Made by a program: the position numbers and the translations under genes. The notes under the pieces were generated by a model, which was given only the letters and a program-made list of their open reading frames with translations, searched no databases and had not been told where the DNA came from. Of a stretch of 64,000 bases of DNA, positions 1 through 8,129 are shown piece by piece. How positions within the stretch are numbered: the first letter of the stretch is position 1; each line of letters begins with the position of its first letter. The DNA is from Billgrantia campisalis (GTDB taxonomy: Bacteria > Pseudomonadota > Gammaproteobacteria > Pseudomonadales > Halomonadaceae), in the NCBI RefSeq assembly GCF_022341425.1, contig NZ_JABFUC010000012.1:90072-154071 (forward strand). The letters are read 5' to 3'.

Positions 1-2
1 GC

Positions 3-101
3 GTGAACCTGGCGACCTCAATTGGCGTGGTGCTGGCGCTCTACCTGACCATGACGCGCATCATGGACGTCTACCTGCCCACGGGCATCCTGCCGATCTG
101 A
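3..101 (+). CDS. tctB: TctB-like small membrane subunit of tripartite tricarboxylate transporter (C-terminal end only)
   Basis: Only the last 32 codons are in the window, ending at the TGA at 99-101. The visible peptide is hydrophobic (a VVLALYLTMTRIM-like segment followed by a short polar tail), as expected for the last membrane helix of the four-helix TctB subunit. It lies 40 bp upstream of a clear tctA, the usual tctB-tctA order in tripartite tricarboxylate transporter operons. The identity rests on context and hydrophobicity, because the fragment is too short for a family motif. Confidence 0.6.
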   Translation: MNLATSIGVVLALYLTMTRIMDVYLPTGILPI

Positions 102-141
102 CGTCCCGCGACGCGATCGGCCAGCGAGAGAGAACCTGCTC

Positions 142-1638
142 ATGGAAGCGTTCAACAATCTGATGTTTGGCTTCGGCATCGCGCTGGAGCCCATGAATAT
201 CGCCTACGTCTTCGGCGGCGTCTTCGCCGGCACCATCATTGGCATGCTGCCGGGTTTGGGACCGATCAGCGCCCTGGCGCTGATGATCCCGGTCACCTTC
301 GCCATGGAGCCCTCGTCCGGGTTGATCCTGATGGCCGGCGTCTATTACGGGGCCATCTTCGGCGGCTCCAGCTCCTCGATCCTGCTCAACGCCCCCGGTG
401 TGGCCGGTACCGTGGCCACCTCCTTCGACGGCTATCCCATGGCCAAGCAGGGCATGGCCGGCAAGGCGCTGGCGATTGCCGCCTATGCCTCCTTCATCGG
501 CGGCACCATCTCCATCGTCTTTCTGATGATGGTGGCACCGCTGCTGTCCCGCGTTGCCGTGGCCTTCGGTCCGACGGAGTACTTCGCCCTGATGGTGCTG
601 GGGCTGACCGCGGTGGTGTCGCTCTCCGATAAGTCGCTGGTCAAGGGGCTGATCGCCGCCGTGGTGGGGGTGATGATCTCGATCATCGGTATCGATCTGC
701 AGACCGGCACGGTGCGTTTCGCCTTCGGCACCACCCACCTGCTCGACGGCATCGACTTCCTGGTGGTGGCGTTGGGCATCTTCGCCCTGGCCGAGGTCTT
801 CTACATCCTGCTGCGCGGCGGCGGCGGCAAGGAGCAGCCGCGCAACGCCATCGGGTCGCTCAAGCTGACGCGTAAGGAGGCCGGGGAGATTGCCGGGCCG
901 ATCGGGCGTAGTTCGGTGCTGGGCTTCTTCACCGGCGTGCTGCCCGGTGCCGGCGCCACCATCGGCTCGTTTCTCGGCTACAGCATGGAGAAGCGCATCG
1001 CCAAGGACGGGGACACCTTCGGCAAGGGCAACATCAAGGGGGTGGCGGCGCCCGAGGCGGCCAACAATGCCGCCTGTACCGGCTCCTTCGTGCCGCTGCT
1101 GACCCTGGGCGTGCCCGGCTCGGGCACCACGGCGGTGCTGCTGGGAGCGCTGCTGGTGATGGGCATCACGCCCGGCCCGGCGATGCTGGCCGACCGCCCC
1201 GATGTGTTCTGGGGGGTGATTGCCAGCATGTATATCGGCAATATCATGCTGCTGGTGCTTAACCTGCCGCTGATTCCCTATATCGCCAAGATCCTCGAGA
1301 TGCCGCGGCCGCTGCTGCTGTCGCTGATCCTGATCTTCTGCATGGTCGGCGTCTACGGCATGAGCTTCAGCGTGATCGACCTGTTGTTCCTGCTCGGCTT
1401 CGGCCTGCTGGGGCTGGGCATGCGGCTATTCGGCTTTCCGGCCGCGCCGCTGATCCTGGCGCTGATCCTGGGAGACATCATGGAGGAGTCCATGCGCCGG
1501 GCGCTGCAGATCTCCGGCGGGGACTGGATGGTCTTTATCGACAAGCCGATCTCCATGTGGCTGCTGATCATCGCTTCACTATCGCTGATCCTGCCGGTGG
1601 TCAAGCCGCTGCTGCAGAAGCTGCGCGCCAGGGGATAG
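142..1638 (+). CDS. tctA: Tripartite tricarboxylate transporter permease, TctA large subunit
   Basis: A 498-residue, very hydrophobic protein of the usual TctA length, with about a dozen predicted membrane helices. Two glycine-rich stretches typical of the family are visible: GMLPGLGPISALALMIP near residue 38 and GVLPGAGATIGSFLGY near residue 266. TctA is the transport subunit of secondary, binding-protein-dependent carboxylate importers (citrate, tricarballylate and similar acids). The ATG at 142 follows a purine-rich AGAGAGAA. It is last in its operon, since a strong hairpin terminator follows 37 bp later. The substrate cannot be told from sequence, and the binding protein TctC would lie outside the window. 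Confidence 0.93.
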   Translation: MEAFNNLMFGFGIALEPMNIAYVFGGVFAGTIIGMLPGLGPISALALMIPVTFAMEPSSGLILMAGVYYGAIFGGSSSSILLNAPGVAGTVATSFDGYPMAKQGMAGKALAIAAYASFIGGTISIVFLMMVAPLLSRVAVAFGPTEYFALMVLGLTAVVSLSDKSLVKGLIAAVVGVMISIIGIDLQTGTVRFAFGTTHLLDGIDFLVVALGIFALAEVFYILLRGGGGKEQPRNAIGSLKLTRKEAGEIAGPIGRSSVLGFFTGVLPGAGATIGSFLGYSMEKRIAKDGDTFGKGNIKGVAAPEAANNAACTGSFVPLLTLGVPGSGTTAVLLGALLVMGITPGPAMLADRPDVFWGVIASMYIGNIMLLVLNLPLIPYIAKILEMPRPLLLSLILIFCMVGVYGMSFSVIDLLFLLGFGLLGLGMRLFGFPAAPLILALILGDIMEESMRRALQISGGDWMVFIDKPISMWLLIIASLSLILPVVKPLLQKLRARG

Positions 1639-1674
1639 CCGGACCGCCGGGCCACGGAAGTGCCCGACAGTTGA

Positions 1675-1714
1675 CGACAGCGGGGGGACCGAAGGATCGG
1701 TCCCCCCGCTGTCG
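1675..1714 (+). terminator. Strong hairpin terminator after tctA
   Basis: Two perfectly complementary 18-nt arms (1675-1692 and 1697-1714) enclose an AGGA loop. The stem has a C6/G6 core and is followed by TTTGGTTGG. It separates tctA from the urea transporter operon and its regulatory region. Confidence 0.85.
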
Positions 1715-1750
1715 TTTGGTTGGCTGGCCCCCAGGCCGCCATGCTGGCTT

Positions 1751-1833
1751 CGCACCGCTGTGGTGCCCGGTGGCGGTGCAGGCTACCCGGCAGTGCACGG
1801 CAGCGGCCTGATAGCCTGCACTTCGTCGGTGCG
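1751..1833 (+). promoter_or_regulatory. Two NtrC-type dyads upstream of urtA
   Basis: Two 17-bp dyads match the NtrC pattern GCAC(C/T)-N5-GGTGC: CGCACC-GCTGT-GGTGCC at 1751-1767 and TGCACT-TCGTC-GGTGCG at 1817-1833. Their centres lie about 174 and 108 bp upstream of the start predicted from the sigma-54 element at 1907. A right half-site, AGTGCA, lies between them near 1792-1797. NtrC enhancers at about -108 and -140 are known for E. coli glnAp2; regulation here is inferred. Confidence 0.7.
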
Positions 1834-1906
1834 GCCGAGTCGTGTCTACGGTAAGTAAGGTGCTATGCATTTGAAAATAAATAGATAATTCTAAATTCGT
1901 TCTAGC

Positions 1907-1922
1907 TGGCTCGTCCCTTGCA
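1907..1922 (+). promoter_or_regulatory. Sigma-54 (-24/-12) promoter for urtABCDE
   Basis: TGGCTCGTCCCTTGCA matches the sigma-54 consensus TGGCACRN4TTGCW at all but one position (A to T at position 5). The GG and GC are at the correct 10-bp spacing. The predicted start is near 1933, 82 bp upstream of the urtA GTG. Confidence 0.72.
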
Positions 1923-2014
1923 AGTGCTGGTGGCTGACACTCGCAGCGTGCCGTTGGCGCGGTGCCATGCCAACACAACGAGTTCTTCCCCATAGAAGAC
2001 GCAAGGAGATTCAC

Positions 2015-3373
2015 GTGAACGCACCCCGACGCAAGGCTCTGTCACATGCCGCTGGTCAACCGTCTCGCTGGCTGGCGGCCGCCCTGGTGTCCGCCGGTAC
2101 CCTGGGTATCAGTGCCCAGGCGCTGGCCGAGGACCCCATCAAGGTAGGCATTCTGCATTCGCTCTCGGGCACCATGGCGATCAGCGAGACGGTGCTCAAG
2201 GACACCGTGGAGATGCTGGTCGAAAAGCAGAACGCCCAGGGCGGCCTGCTGGGTCGCCAGCTCGAAGCCGTGGTAGTGGATCCGGCCTCCAACTGGCCGC
2301 TGTTTGCCGAGCGCGCCCGGGAGCTGCTCGCCCAGCACGAGGTCGACGTCGTGTTCGGCAACTGGACCTCGGTGTCGCGCAAGGCGGTGCTGCCGGTGTT
2401 CGAGGAGCTCAACGGCCTGCTGTTCTACCCGGTGCAGTACGAGGGCGAGGAGTCCTCCGAGAACGTCTTCTATACCGGTGCGGCCCCCAACCAGCAGGCG
2501 ATCCCGGCCGTGGACTACCTGATCGACGAGATGGGCATCGAGCGTTTCGCGCTGCTCGGCACTGACTATGTCTATCCGCGGACCACCAACCGGATCCTCG
2601 AGGCCTACCTCAAAGAGGAGCACGGGGTCGCGGACGAGGACATCCTGATCAACTACACGCCCTTTGGGCACAGCGACTGGCAGAACATCGTCGCCGAGGT
2701 GCGTCGCTTCGGCAGCGAAGGCAAGCCCACCGCGGTGGTCTCCACCATCAACGGCGATGCCAACGTGCCTTTCTATCGTGAGCTGGGCAACCAGGGCGTG
2801 GACGCCGGCGATATCCCGGTCATCGCCTTCTCGGTGGGCGAGCAGGAGCTCACCGGCATCGATACCGGCCCGCTGGTGGGTCACCTGGCCGCCTGGAACT
2901 ACTTCATGAGCGTCGATACCGACGTCAACTACGACTTCATCGACGCCTGGATCGACTGGACCGGCGACGAGGAGGCGGTGACCAACGACCCCATGGAAGC
3001 CCACTACATCGGCTTCAACATGTGGGCCGAGGCGGTGCGCAAGGCCGGCACCACCGACCCCGATGCCATCAAGGACGCCATCATCGGCGTGACGGTCCCC
3101 AACCTTACCGGCGGCTATGCGGCAATGATGCCCAACCACCACATCACCAAGCCGGTGCTGATCGGCGAGATCCAGGACAACGGCCAGTTCGAGATCGTCT
3201 GGCAGACTCCCTCCACCGTGGCCGGCGACGCCTGGTCCGACTACCTGCCGGGCTCCCGTGACCTGATCGCCGATTGGCGCGCCCCGATGCGCTGCGGCAA
3301 CTTCAATGTCTCGACCGGTCGCTGTGGCGGCAGCACCGCGGCCGAAGAAGCCGAGGCCGCCCTGGCCGAGTAA
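2015..3373 (+). CDS. urtA: Urea ABC transporter, substrate-binding protein UrtA
   Basis: This 452-residue protein is the periplasmic urea-binding component of the UrtABCDE importer. A Sec signal peptide is visible (basic start, hydrophobic WLAAALVSAGTLGISAQ, cleavage after ALA before EDPIKVG). The mature part has the UrtA hallmarks VGILHSLSGTMAISE, NWTSVSRKAVLPV and FYPVQYEGEESS. I chose the GTG at 2015 because AAGGAGA lies 7-8 nt upstream and the signal peptide then begins cleanly. An upstream in-frame ATG at 1967 would add 16 unlikely residues. It is first in the urt operon, behind a sigma-54/NtrC-like control region. Confidence 0.95.
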   Translation: MNAPRRKALSHAAGQPSRWLAAALVSAGTLGISAQALAEDPIKVGILHSLSGTMAISETVLKDTVEMLVEKQNAQGGLLGRQLEAVVVDPASNWPLFAERARELLAQHEVDVVFGNWTSVSRKAVLPVFEELNGLLFYPVQYEGEESSENVFYTGAAPNQQAIPAVDYLIDEMGIERFALLGTDYVYPRTTNRILEAYLKEEHGVADEDILINYTPFGHSDWQNIVAEVRRFGSEGKPTAVVSTINGDANVPFYRELGNQGVDAGDIPVIAFSVGEQELTGIDTGPLVGHLAAWNYFMSVDTDVNYDFIDAWIDWTGDEEAVTNDPMEAHYIGFNMWAEAVRKAGTTDPDAIKDAIIGVTVPNLTGGYAAMMPNHHITKPVLIGEIQDNGQFEIVWQTPSTVAGDAWSDYLPGSRDLIADWRAPMRCGNFNVSTGRCGGSTAAEEAEAALAE

Positions 3374-3403
3374 CGCCCGCTTCCGGCGTCGCATCAAGCG
3401 AAA

Positions 3404-3502
3404 GGCGCCGGGGACAGGTCGAAGAGGGGGTCCTATGCCAGGGATGGCATCGGTAGCGCCCAGGGATGGGTTTACAGCGCCCCCTCGCAGGCCTGTCGCC
3501 GG
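3404..3502 (+). repeat. Intergenic repeat element, short copy, with two GGGA-loop hairpins
   Basis: A roughly 100-bp element fills most of the urtA-urtB gap. It has imperfect inverted ends (CCGGGGACAGG near 3408 against CCTGTCGCCGG near 3492). Inside are two hairpins with GGGA loops: a 6-bp stem at 3435-3450 and a 4-bp stem at 3459-3470. A longer copy of the same element lies at 28763-28942. The loop contexts CAGGGATG match the CsrA/RsmA motif CANGGANG. Confidence 0.75.
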
Positions 3503-3593
3503 AACAGCCTTGAGTGTTGCTGCCAGTTGCGATTTGGCGGGGCGCACGCCCGCTTTACCCCATTCGTGATTCCCCAACGCAAAGGATGAACCC

Positions 3594-5216
3594 ATGAGGA
3601 GTCTCCTTTTTCTCTGGCTGCTGGTGCTGCTGGTCATGCCGTTGACCGTGCACGCTCAGACCTCGGCTAATGATGAGGCGGCCATCGAACTGCTCGAGGC
3701 GCTCGACGTCGACAGCTTTCCCGCCAAGGGTGAGGCCATCGAGGCGATCGTCGCCAGCGACCATGAGCGCGCCCGCTACTGGCTGCAGTCGCTGCTCGAC
3801 GGTCGCCTGCAGCGCGCCGACGACGGTCGCTTCGTGGTGGTGCTCGACAACACAGGCCGCGACTGGCCGGTGGAAGACGCCCTGACCGGTGAGGCGCTCG
3901 GTGAGATGTCGCGCCGCGACCTGGATCGCATCAGCATCAACAATGCCCTGCGCAACCAGTTGCGCAGCGCCATCGCCGTGGTCGACCTCTATTCACCGGA
4001 CCTCGAGCTGCGCCGTGCCTCCGCCGAGCGCCTGCTGGGCGAGGTCGACGCAGAGCTGGCCGAGCCGCTCGAGGCGCTGATCGCCGAAGAGGGGGATCGT
4101 CGCGTGTCACGCCGGCTCGCCCAGGCGCTAGCGATCCATCGCCTGGAGCAGGGCGAGGTCGAGGCGGTGGCCGAGCTGCAGGGCAGCCTGCATCCCCGGG
4201 TACGCGTTGCCCTGGCGCGCGCGGCTTCGGGCGCGTTCGATAGTCGTGCGGTCACGGGCGATGACCCAGTGGTCGCTGACGCCGCCCAGGCGGCGCTGGT
4301 GAGCATCGAGCAGAACCTGCGCCTCAATCGCATGGCCGAGACGCTCTACTTCGGTCTCTCCCTGGGCTCGGTGCTGGTGCTGGCGGCCATCGGTCTGGCC
4401 ATCACCTTCGGGGTGATGGGGGTGATCAACATGGCCCATGGCGAGCTGATCATGCTCGGCGCCTACACCACCTGGATGATGCAGCAGCTGCTGCCCGGCC
4501 AGCCGGGGCTCGCGCTGGTGCTGTCGGTGCCCGCCGGCTTTTTGGTGGCGGCGCTGGCCGGCATCGCCATCGAACGCGGGGTGATCCAGTTCCTCAAGGG
4601 GCGCCCGCTTGAGACCCTGCTGGCCACCTTCGGTATCAGCCTGATCCTGCAGCAGCTGGTGCGCACGGTCATTTCGCCGCAGAACCGCACCGTGGTTTCC
4701 CCGGAGTGGATGAGCGGCTCGATTGCGATCAACGATGCCCTGTCGCTGACCCTGAACCGCATGGTGGTGATCGCCTTCGCTCTGGCGGTGTTCGCCGCGC
4801 TGCTGCTGATCATGCGGCGCACCCGGCTGGGGCTGGAGGTGCGCGCCGTGACCCAGAACCGCGCCATGGCACGCTCCATGGGCATCCGCGCCACCCGGGT
4901 CGATATCCTGACCTTCGCCCTGGGCTCCGGGGTCGCGGGACTGGCCGGGGTGGCGCTCTCCCAGCTCACCAACGTGGGGCCGAACCTGGGGCAGAGCTAC
5001 ATCATCGACTCCTTCATGGTGGTGGTGTTCGGCGGCGTGGGTAACCTCTGGGGCACCCTGGTGGCGGGCCTCTCGCTGGGGGTGATCAACCAGATCCTCG
5101 AGCCTTGGGCGGGTGCCGTGCTGGCCAAGATCATCGTGCTCGTCTTCATCATCCTGTTTATCCAGAAGCGCCCCCGCGGACTCTTTCCGCAGAAGGGCCG
5201 GGCGGCGGAGGGCTGA
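3594..5216 (+). CDS. urtB: Urea ABC transporter, permease UrtB
   Basis: A 540-residue permease of the branched-chain amino acid type (LivH-like) dedicated to urea. It has the long UrtB form: a signal-like N-terminus (LLFLWLLVLLVMPLTVHA), about 200 soluble helical residues, and then the membrane domain from about residue 240 (AETLYFGLSLGSVLVLAAIGLAI). The signature MGVINMAHGELIMLGAY follows near residue 277. The ATG at 3594 is preceded by AAAGGA. It is separated from urtA by a repeat-bearing gap of 220 bp, and only 5 bp separate it from urtC. Confidence 0.94.
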   Translation: MRSLLFLWLLVLLVMPLTVHAQTSANDEAAIELLEALDVDSFPAKGEAIEAIVASDHERARYWLQSLLDGRLQRADDGRFVVVLDNTGRDWPVEDALTGEALGEMSRRDLDRISINNALRNQLRSAIAVVDLYSPDLELRRASAERLLGEVDAELAEPLEALIAEEGDRRVSRRLAQALAIHRLEQGEVEAVAELQGSLHPRVRVALARAASGAFDSRAVTGDDPVVADAAQAALVSIEQNLRLNRMAETLYFGLSLGSVLVLAAIGLAITFGVMGVINMAHGELIMLGAYTTWMMQQLLPGQPGLALVLSVPAGFLVAALAGIAIERGVIQFLKGRPLETLLATFGISLILQQLVRTVISPQNRTVVSPEWMSGSIAINDALSLTLNRMVVIAFALAVFAALLLIMRRTRLGLEVRAVTQNRAMARSMGIRATRVDILTFALGSGVAGLAGVALSQLTNVGPNLGQSYIIDSFMVVVFGGVGNLWGTLVAGLSLGVINQILEPWAGAVLAKIIVLVFIILFIQKRPRGLFPQKGRAAEG

Positions 5217-5221
5217 TCCAT

Positions 5222-6352
5222 ATGTGGCTGACACGACCCTTCAACGAACGTGCGACGCTGACCTTCCTCGGCGTGCTGCTAGCGGCCATGATCCTGGTGA
5301 CGCTGCTGCATGTGGCGGTGCCTCAGGGGCATCCGCTCCACGTCAATGCCTATACGGTCAACCTCTTCGGCAAGTACCTGAGCTATGCGCTGCTGGCCGT
5401 CGCCGTGGATCTGGTGTGGGGCTACCTGGGCATTCTGAGCCTGGGGCACGGCGCCTTCTTCGCCCTGGGCGGCTACGCCATGGGCATGTACCTGATGCGC
5501 CAGATCGGTGATCGCGGCGTCTATGGCCACCCGGAGCTGCCCGACTTCATGGTGTTCCTCAACTGGGACAGCCTGCCCTGGTACTGGGCCGGCTTCGACA
5601 TGGCCTGGTTCGCCTTCCTGATGGTGCTGCTGGTGCCGGGGGCGCTGGCCCTGGTGTTCGGCTTCCTGGCCTTTCGATCGCGGGTCACCGGGGTGTATCT
5701 GTCGATCATCACCCAGGCGCTGACCTTCGCCCTGATGCTGGCCTTCTTCCGTAATGAGATGGGCTTCGGCGGCAGCGACGGCCTCACCGACTTCCGCGAG
5801 ATCCTGGGTTTCAACCTGAGAAGCAACGAGGCGCGGCTGGGGCTCTTCCTGGCGAGCGGCGTGGCGCTCGCGGTGGGCTATGTGCTGTGCCGGGCCATTG
5901 TCGGCAGCAAGCTGGGCCGGGTCTGTGTGGCCACCCGCGACGCCGAAGCGCGCACGCGCTTTCTGGGCTACCGGGTCGAGCGTTTCCAGCTGTTCGTGTT
6001 CGTGGTCTCGGCGATGCTCGCGGGACTTGCCGGCGCCCTCTATGTGCCCCAGGTGGGCATCATCAACCCCAGCGAATTCTCGCCGCTGTTCTCCATCGAG
6101 ATCGTGCTGTGGGTGGCCCTGGGCGGCCGCGCGACCCTCTATGGCGCGGTGATCGGGGCGATACTGGTCAACTACGCTAAGACGGTGTTCACCGGCGTGA
6201 TGCCCGACGCCTGGCTGTTCGCTCTGGGGGCGATGTTCGTGCTGGTCACGGTGTTCCTGCCCAAGGGGGTGGCCGGCCTGCTCGCCTATCGGATAAAGCG
6301 TCGCCGACGCCCGGATGACGATGGGGCGACCGGCAAGGAGGTATCCGCATGA
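5222..6352 (+). CDS. urtC: Urea ABC transporter, permease UrtC
   Basis: The second urea permease (LivM-like), 376 residues. It shows VWGYLGILSLGHGAFFALGGYAMGMYL near residues 65-90 and a C-terminal GGRATLYGAVIGAILVNYAKT motif typical of UrtC. I start it at the ATG 5222, five bases after the urtB stop and just behind GCGGAGGGC; the open frame extends upstream inside urtB but that part is not expected to be translated. Its stop overlaps the urtD start (ATGA), indicating translational coupling. Confidence 0.93.
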   Translation: MWLTRPFNERATLTFLGVLLAAMILVTLLHVAVPQGHPLHVNAYTVNLFGKYLSYALLAVAVDLVWGYLGILSLGHGAFFALGGYAMGMYLMRQIGDRGVYGHPELPDFMVFLNWDSLPWYWAGFDMAWFAFLMVLLVPGALALVFGFLAFRSRVTGVYLSIITQALTFALMLAFFRNEMGFGGSDGLTDFREILGFNLRSNEARLGLFLASGVALAVGYVLCRAIVGSKLGRVCVATRDAEARTRFLGYRVERFQLFVFVVSAMLAGLAGALYVPQVGIINPSEFSPLFSIEIVLWVALGGRATLYGAVIGAILVNYAKTVFTGVMPDAWLFALGAMFVLVTVFLPKGVAGLLAYRIKRRRRPDDDGATGKEVSA

Positions 6353-7188
6353 GTTTCCTGAGATCGCTGGCCGACCGTGAGCGCGTCTTCGACTTCCTGG
6401 TGCCTGCCGCCTCGCCGGTGGACGTGCGCCACGGCCCGATCCTCTATCTGGAGGACGTCACGGTGAGCTTCGATGGTTTCAAGGCCATCGACAACCTCAA
6501 CCTGACCATCGACGACGGCGAGCTACGCTGCATCATCGGGCCCAACGGCGCCGGCAAGACCACCATGATGGACATCATCACCGGCAAGACCCGCCCCGAT
6601 ACGGGTCAGGTGTGGTTCGGCAGTCGTCACAACCTGCTGACCATGAACGAGCCGGAGATCGCGAGCCTGGGCATCGGGCGCAAGTTCCAGAAACCCACGG
6701 TGTTCGAGGCGCTGACCGTGTTCGAGAACCTCGAACTGGCCATGGCCGCCGACAAGCGCATCCTGCCCACCCTGACCGCCGGCATGAGTGGCGAGATTCG
6801 GGATCGTATCGATGAGGTGCTTTTGACCACCGGGCTCGCCGAGCTAAGCCGCCGGCCGGCGGGGATCCTCTCCCACGGCCAGAAGCAGTGGCTGGAGATC
6901 GGCATGCTGCTGATGCAGCGTCCGCGGCTGCTGCTGGTGGACGAGCCGGTGGCCGGCATGACCGAGCAGGAGATGGAACGTACCGCCGAGCTGCTGACGG
7001 GGCTGGCGGGGAAACAGTCCGTTGTCGTCGTCGAGCACGACATGGGCTTCGTGCGCTCCATCGCCCGCCAGGTGACGGTGCTGCACCAGGGCAGCGTGCT
7101 GGCCGAAGGCAACATGGATCAGGTCTCCTCGGATCCGAGAGTCATCGAGGTCTACCTGGGAGCCGATGCCGACGAGGAGGTCGCCTGA
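6349..7188 (+). CDS. urtD: Urea ABC transporter, ATP-binding protein UrtD
   Basis: A 279-residue ABC ATPase related to LivG. The Walker A motif GPNGAGKTTMMD lies near residue 64, the signature LSHGQKQWLEIGMLL near residue 174, and Walker B LLLVDEPVAGM near residue 191, with the switch His in VVVEHDMGFV. In UrtD the ABC signature reads SHGQ, as here. About 25 extra residues precede the nucleotide-binding domain. It overlaps urtC and urtE by 4 and 1 bases. Confidence 0.94.
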   Translation: MSFLRSLADRERVFDFLVPAASPVDVRHGPILYLEDVTVSFDGFKAIDNLNLTIDDGELRCIIGPNGAGKTTMMDIITGKTRPDTGQVWFGSRHNLLTMNEPEIASLGIGRKFQKPTVFEALTVFENLELAMAADKRILPTLTAGMSGEIRDRIDEVLLTTGLAELSRRPAGILSHGQKQWLEIGMLLMQRPRLLLVDEPVAGMTEQEMERTAELLTGLAGKQSVVVVEHDMGFVRSIARQVTVLHQGSVLAEGNMDQVSSDPRVIEVYLGADADEEVA

Positions 7189-7886
7189 TGCTGACGATCG
7201 ACAAGCTCAACCAGTTCTACGGCGAGAGCCATACCCTCTGGGACCTCGACCTCGAGGTGCCGGCGGGAGAGTGCACCTGCATCATGGGGCGCAACGGCGT
7301 GGGCAAGACCACCCTGATGAAGGCGATCATGGGCGAGGTCGCCGTCGCTTCGGGCAGCATCCGCTACGCCGACGACGTGGAGCTGACCCGGCGGCGCATC
7401 GAGGATCGCTCGCGGCTGGGCATCGGCTATGTGCCCCAGGGCCGCCAGATCTTCCCGCTGCTCACCGTGGAGGAGAATCTGCGTACCGGGCTCGCCGCCC
7501 GGGGCGACGGCCGCCGCACCATTCCCGAGCGGGTCTACGAGCTCTTTCCGGTGCTCGAGGAGATGAAGCACCGCCGCGGCGGCGATCTCTCCGGCGGCCA
7601 GCAACAGCAGCTCGCCATCGGCCGGGCCCTGGTGATCGAGCCGCGGCTGCTGATCCTCGACGAGCCCGGGGAGGGCATCCAGCCCAATATCGTCACCCTG
7701 ATCGGCGAGGTGATCCGCCGGCTGATCGCCGAGGACGGTCTCACCGTGCTGCTGGTGGAACAGAAGCTGCCCTTCGCCCGAAAGTATGCCGACCGCTTCG
7801 TGATCATGGATCGCGGCCGGCCGGTGGCGAAAGATGCGATCGCCGAGCTCTCGGATGCGTTGATCAAGGAGCATCTGACGGTATAG
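7188..7886 (+). CDS. urtE: Urea ABC transporter, ATP-binding protein UrtE
   Basis: A 232-residue ABC ATPase (LivF-like), the second ATPase of the urea importer. Visible are Walker A GRNGVGKTTLMK near residue 32, the signature LSGGQQQQLAIGRAL, Walker B LLILDEPGEGIQPN and the switch His replaced by Gln in LLVEQKLPFA, as is usual in UrtE. The ATG at 7188 shares its A with the urtD stop codon (TGATG). It is the last gene of the urt operon; the ureD control region follows. Confidence 0.94.
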   Translation: MLTIDKLNQFYGESHTLWDLDLEVPAGECTCIMGRNGVGKTTLMKAIMGEVAVASGSIRYADDVELTRRRIEDRSRLGIGYVPQGRQIFPLLTVEENLRTGLAARGDGRRTIPERVYELFPVLEEMKHRRGGDLSGGQQQQLAIGRALVIEPRLLILDEPGEGIQPNIVTLIGEVIRRLIAEDGLTVLLVEQKLPFARKYADRFVIMDRGRPVAKDAIAELSDALIKEHLTV

Positions 7887-7922
7887 GCGCTGATGCATAG
7901 AGCGTTGGCAATAGGGGCGCCT

Positions 7923-8002
7923 TGCACCTATTTGGAGAGATTGCCCGGGCAGTCGCACCCGCGGGGTGCGTAACGGCCCCTGTGACGCACCCCGATAAGG
8001 CG
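7923..8002 (+). promoter_or_regulatory. NtrC-type site array upstream of ureD
   Basis: Three sites repeat every 31-32 bp. The middle one, CGCACC-CGCGG-GGTGCG at 7954-7970, is a full NtrC dyad. The outer two (TGCACC-N5-GGAGAG at 7923-7939 and CGCACC-N5-AAGGCG at 7986-8002) keep one good half-site. Centres are about 173, 142 and 110 bp upstream of the predicted sigma-54 start, close to the glnAp2 enhancer geometry. The function is inferred from pattern and spacing. Confidence 0.68.
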
Positions 8003-8077
8003 AGCGAGTGGCTTCCTGTCCTCGGCAATCTTTCCAATAAGCTGAATTATAAGAATAATTTTATTAATTCACCATTC

Positions 8078-8093
8078 TGGTACACCCCTTGCT
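8078..8093 (+). promoter_or_regulatory. Sigma-54 (-24/-12) promoter for the urease operon
   Basis: TGGTACACCCCTTGCT is a full match to the degenerate sigma-54 consensus TGGYACRN4TTGCW, with GG and GC 10 bp apart. The predicted start near 8104 leaves a 26-nt leader before the ureD ATG at 8130. The flanking DNA at 8041-8070 is strongly AT-rich, unlike its surroundings. Confidence 0.8.
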
Positions 8094-8129
8094 GATAGCT
8101 GGTCAGACACGCTGGATGATGAGCCGCCC

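Noticed and set aside
2042..3637. A 531-codon minus-strand frame antisense to urtA
   Set aside because: Composition is His/Gly/Val-rich shadow coding with no domain; urtA on the other strand is unambiguous.
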